Assembly: GCA_023512835.1 (NCBI GenBank)
Contig: CM042085.1
Span: 839,989 to 903,988, forward strand
DNA: 64,000 bases
From: Taxillus chinensis
Taxonomy: Eukaryota; Streptophyta; Magnoliopsida; Santalales; Loranthaceae
Direction of reading: 5' to 3'
In this document: piece after piece, positions 60,280 to 64,000 of the stretch
How positions within the stretch are numbered: position 1 is the stretch's first letter
Layout of the letters: each line of letters begins with the position of its first letter
Position numbers and translations under genes: made by a program
The notes under the pieces: generated by a model
Seen by the model: the letters and a program-made list of their open reading frames with translations, nothing else
Database searches by the model: none
What the model was told of the DNA's origin: nothing

Positions 60280-61920
60280 GTTCCAATTTGTGTGTTACTA
60301 GTTTACCCGACACATATCTTAAATATGTGCATCGCACTTTATGTTTATTTGTGTGTATGATTTTCATTTAATAAAACGATAATTTTGATTCTTTTAATTA
60401 CTATATACTATCAAAATGTTTTACTGCAATTTACATAAAAATATGTAATACAAAATAGAAGAAAAGTGAAATAAAATGCATTTTTACATTAAAAAATTCA
60501 AAACATTTATATGGAAATAATAAATATTTACTAACTTAATAAAATTATATTTTAAGTTTATGATATTATAACACTGTTCTATTACAGATTAATCATTTTT
60601 ATATCATGTAATTAATAAATATATTATAATTAAATATATTTTAATGTTCACTGAAGTATTTTATATATATTAATTTGTTACAATATATTTTATCCTACTT
60701 GTTGTCGATTTGAATAATTGTTAAATATATATTTATGTTTTTTATTTAAAACACAAAATATTTTGTAGTAACATAAACTTGTTATTTTTTATTAGTTTTA
60801 TTTTATCGTCTATTAAATTAATTTCATTTGATTGCCTTATTTTTAGAAAATCTGACTTCGTTATATAAAATTTCTTAGTTCTTTTTAATTGAGTAGTTTA
60901 TTTGTATTAATTTTGAAAATTATTTTTAATCGGTAAGTTTTTTCTTATTACTAGTTTATTCTTATTTAATTTATGGTATTTTTAAAATGTCAACTTTTTA
61001 TATATAAAACTCAAACATTTATACAAATATATATATATAATTAGATTGTAAATTATGGTCATATTACGATAGCAAGCGTGCCGTCAAATTCTGATTTTAA
61101 TTTAGACCATTAAATATTGTAACTAATGGTCTAAATTAAAATTTTCACTATCATGAAATATTATAGTATAAATATAGTTAACAGTAGCAAATTCTGTATA
61201 TAAGTTTATTTATCTATATTGATGAAGAAAAAAATAAAAATAAAAAATTATTTCTCTATATTTAATTTTTTCATGAGAATTGTATAGTATTTTTAAATGT
61301 ATTAAAAATACTATTTACTTTTATAATTATTAAATTATATATAAAAATTTATATTACCTCTCTTTTTTATTTCTCATAATATTTACCGTTATTTCATATT
61401 AAATTATAAAAATTAATTATTAAATAAAAAATAATATAAAGTATTATTTTAATAATATAAATATTGATTTAGTAAATTATGGTGTATATTTTTATATAAA
61501 TAAAAATAATAATTTAAATATATAAACTTAGAAAAAATAATTGGATAAATAAAAATTAAATTTAAACCATTACTTCCAATATTAACGGTCTATATTAAAA
61601 TGTTTACGAGACCATTTTGGCTCCTCTTTCTCTGTATATAAACATGTAACACGAGAGATATTGAGACTCATTTGTTTTTTATTTTTCGGGAACAACTCGC
61701 ATTATTGGAATCACTAATTACAATTAACTTTTAATTGCTTGACTTTAAAAGAAATGTTGTTATCAAAAAAAGAAAGAAAAAAAGATATTGAGGAATCATT
61801 TTAGATGATGGGTTCAGGGTTCGCGGAGCATAAAATAAAAAAACTTTATGAAATCTATAAAATAGGGAGCATGATTTTTATTTTTATTAAATTGAGATCA
61901 AATATAAGCATGGAAAGATA
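60280..61920. other. AT-rich intergenic DNA
   Basis: Strongly AT-rich, with many short TA and A/T runs. No gene or transposon domain was seen. Confidence 0.6.
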
Positions 61921-62560
61921 TAATTAACACGTGGAAAATGTTAAGCCAGAATCTGTCAAACCAACAGACTCGAGGGGTGGCGTTTTTTATTGTTATGACA
62001 TTGGCGCACGTAGTAGTTGGGGTAAGCGAAAAGCAGACACTTGGGACCATCCGACCATGGGCAGTGGTATGGGGGGGGCGGGGGGGCTATGTCCATGCGT
62101 GGCAGCAGCGTCGACCAGAGCTGCGCTGTCCGTCTCAGTCGTCTGTCGCGACTTGCACGGCTCTATGTTGTTTTGCTCGCACTGCCACACACACCCCCCG
62201 GCGTGCTCTTCTTCCATTCCCTTTCACTTTACCGACTTTTTTTCTTTCTCTTTCCCTCCACGCACCCTGAGCAATCATTACCCCGCCACTCTATATACGT
62301 TCTATATTCTTCCCCCATCTAGTTTTTTAGTATATATGTCCATCAATCAATTATGTTTTTTTTTTTTTAATATCAACTTTGGACTATGTAGTTTTTTTAA
62401 TTATTTATTTGTTCATTTTTCTTTATCGGCGAATCACGTTGGCTCAGGGAAATCTAATTTAAAAATAAAAGTAATCTTTAAAATATGGGTCGTTAATAAA
62501 ATAGAAGCAATTACCGGAACAGTTTTGATTCCGGCCTAACTATCCTCCAATACATTTTAA
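61921..62560. other. Compositionally distinct patch without a supported gene
   Basis: A GC-richer, then pyrimidine-rich, stretch with a 202-residue open frame (61931-62539). The translation has no domain and is skewed by Cys/Ser/Phe from CT-rich DNA. It could be promoter or leader DNA of a gene not visible here. Confidence 0.3.
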
Positions 62561-64000
62561 ACTTTTAAATGTTTAGTAAGTATTATTATTTGTGATTACT
62601 TATACGTAATAATCTAATTATTTAATAATGGCCTAATATACTCTCCACCTATATCACCTCAATCTTTGGCCTAATTATTTAAGACAAGAAACAAAGCACA
62701 TCGGCCCTTTCTCAATAGCGTCTCCCTCCCTCTTGCTTGATGGGGCCACTCTTTCAGTGCACCCTCCTCTCTCTCTTGATTGATCATGCATGCAACATTA
62801 CTCTTAATTTATGAGTTAGTTTTCGTTAATTTGTAAATGATTGACTAAGTTTGAATTCATATTCATTGTTATGCTACGTGAGTTATTTCATATTCACTGT
62901 TACGTTACTTCTGAACTTGTACAATCAGTTAAGATCAAATTTAATTGAAATAGCATATGTTACTAACTAAAATTTTATGAAAAGTTAATGCAAGTTACGC
63001 AAAATTCTCATGGAGGTTACTAATTTATAGAGCCGGACAGAAAAGCCAATAAATCTATTTAATTCGATAATTTAAACAATCAAAAATTAAATAAATTAAT
63101 TTTATTTGAACTACTTAATTATTCGATCAAAAATTAAATAAATAAATTAGATAAATGTTGTAATCCTTTCAAATCGACTCACGAACACTTTTAAATAATA
63201 ATTTTCTCTAATATCGTACGAAATATAAAAATATTATGAATTAGATATGAAATTGTATTGGTTGTTGATACGTTTAATTCAAAAATATTTCCGATGATAA
63301 TAATTTATTTGATTTGATTCATTGATATTAAATATTATATTTTATATTATATAGTATTTGTTAATACGGTGAATATAAGGTAAAAAAAATTATTAATTTA
63401 ATTTAATTAGATAAATCAAATTTAATTTTAAAAAGTTAAACAATTCTATTAATTCAACTAAAAATTTAAAACTAATTGAATAAAATAACATAAATCATCC
63501 AAACCAACCAACAATTATCACCGTTAATTTACGAATATAGTCAAGCGTCACGTTACTTTTGCGTTACTAACTCATGAATGATAAAAAAAAATTAATAATG
63601 TATTGTTTTTACCACAGCCTAGTACACCGGAGTCGTGCAACGTAAAAGTAACGGGACGCCACAAAAATAAACAAACAAAAAAAAACTCTTTAAAAATATA
63701 TGTCAAAATGTCGTCATCGTCTGCATTGAAGACGAAGACGTAGACACGGGGGTTATATCATATGGTAGGGTGGGCCTGGGCCGGTGACGTGTTTTTATTG
63801 GATTGAACTATAAACTATTGTTTTAATGGTAGAAGCCCGTTGGGTGTTTCTAGTCCATGAGATTTAAATGATATATTTATACAGTACAGAATGGGGCTGG
63901 GCTACGAGTCAGAGATTAGTGTTGCGCTTTTTATTGCTCCTGCTTACACTAAAAAAGACTCTGTAAATGGGCTGATGTCCACCTACACTTGGACCTACGT
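62561..64000. other. Intergenic DNA at the right edge
   Basis: AT-rich to about 63600. From 63740 there are several GGGCC/GGGCT words (for example GTGGGCCTGGGCCGG at 63769), which may be the promoter of a gene beyond the edge. No coding exon was seen. Confidence 0.4.

Noticed and set aside
61931..62539. 202-residue open frame near the right end
   Set aside because: No domain, skewed composition from CT-rich DNA, and no splice or homology support. Kept only as a composition note.
1..64000. tRNA, rRNA, CRISPR, riboswitch or bacterial-type operon signals
   Set aside because: None seen by eye; the spliced plant genes make the prokaryotic features inappropriate. A tRNA scan could still find a gene that I missed.

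Overview
This window is nuclear DNA from a flowering plant. The evidence is spliced genes with GT-AG (and two GC-AG) introns, a plastid-type ferredoxin glutamate synthase, a PIN auxin carrier, a TGA-type bZIP factor, a mitochondrial PPR protein, AT-rich intergenic DNA and decayed Ty1/copia remnants. The sequence alone does not let me name the species. No rRNA, convincing tRNA, CRISPR array, operon or organellar segment was seen.

Layout, left to right. 862-11888 (-): the first nine coding exons of ferredoxin-dependent glutamate synthase; the rest of the gene lies beyond the left edge. Its introns hold decayed transposon DNA. 11889-14888: intergenic, with a GC-rich island inside an inverted-repeat element. 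14889-22722 (-): complete phosphomevalonate kinase, 10 coding exons. 23160-24700: a mosaic of inverted repeats plus an inverted fragment of the next gene. 25622-29827 (-): AVT1-type vacuolar amino acid transporter, 11 exons, with two apparent single-base frameshifts. 33118-38548 (+): long-form clade II TGA/HBP-1b bZIP factor, 11 coding exons. 41507-44199 (-): P-class PPR protein of the At1g80270 type, 3 exons. 45434-47150 (-): classical short-chain dehydrogenase, 3 exons. 50732-53105 (+): PIN1-like auxin efflux carrier, 6 exons. 57728-58721 (+): bHLH-ACT transcription factor, 2 exons. 58722-64000: AT-rich intergenic DNA with a copia reverse-transcriptase relic.

The genes are unrelated single-copy loci and share no pathway: plastid nitrogen assimilation, mevalonate isoprenoid synthesis, vacuolar amino acid transport, transcription control, mitochondrial RNA processing, redox metabolism and auxin transport. 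I rebuilt exons by hand from conserved protein sequence, splice signals and phase. Every exon length agrees with its reading phase except three exons, each of which is exactly one base too long at a homopolymer run. One is in glutamate synthase and two are in the AVT1 gene. This looks like either consensus error in the assembly or gene decay.

I found no wholly new biological system. The most interesting items are the inverted, splice-dead copy of AVT1 exon 7 downstream of its parent gene (a read-through transcript could fold into a long hairpin), the three matching frameshifts, a near-palindromic 336-bp foldback element with a candidate 7-bp target duplication, the GC-rich island, two GC-AG introns, and paired TGACGT motifs upstream of the TGA factor gene.
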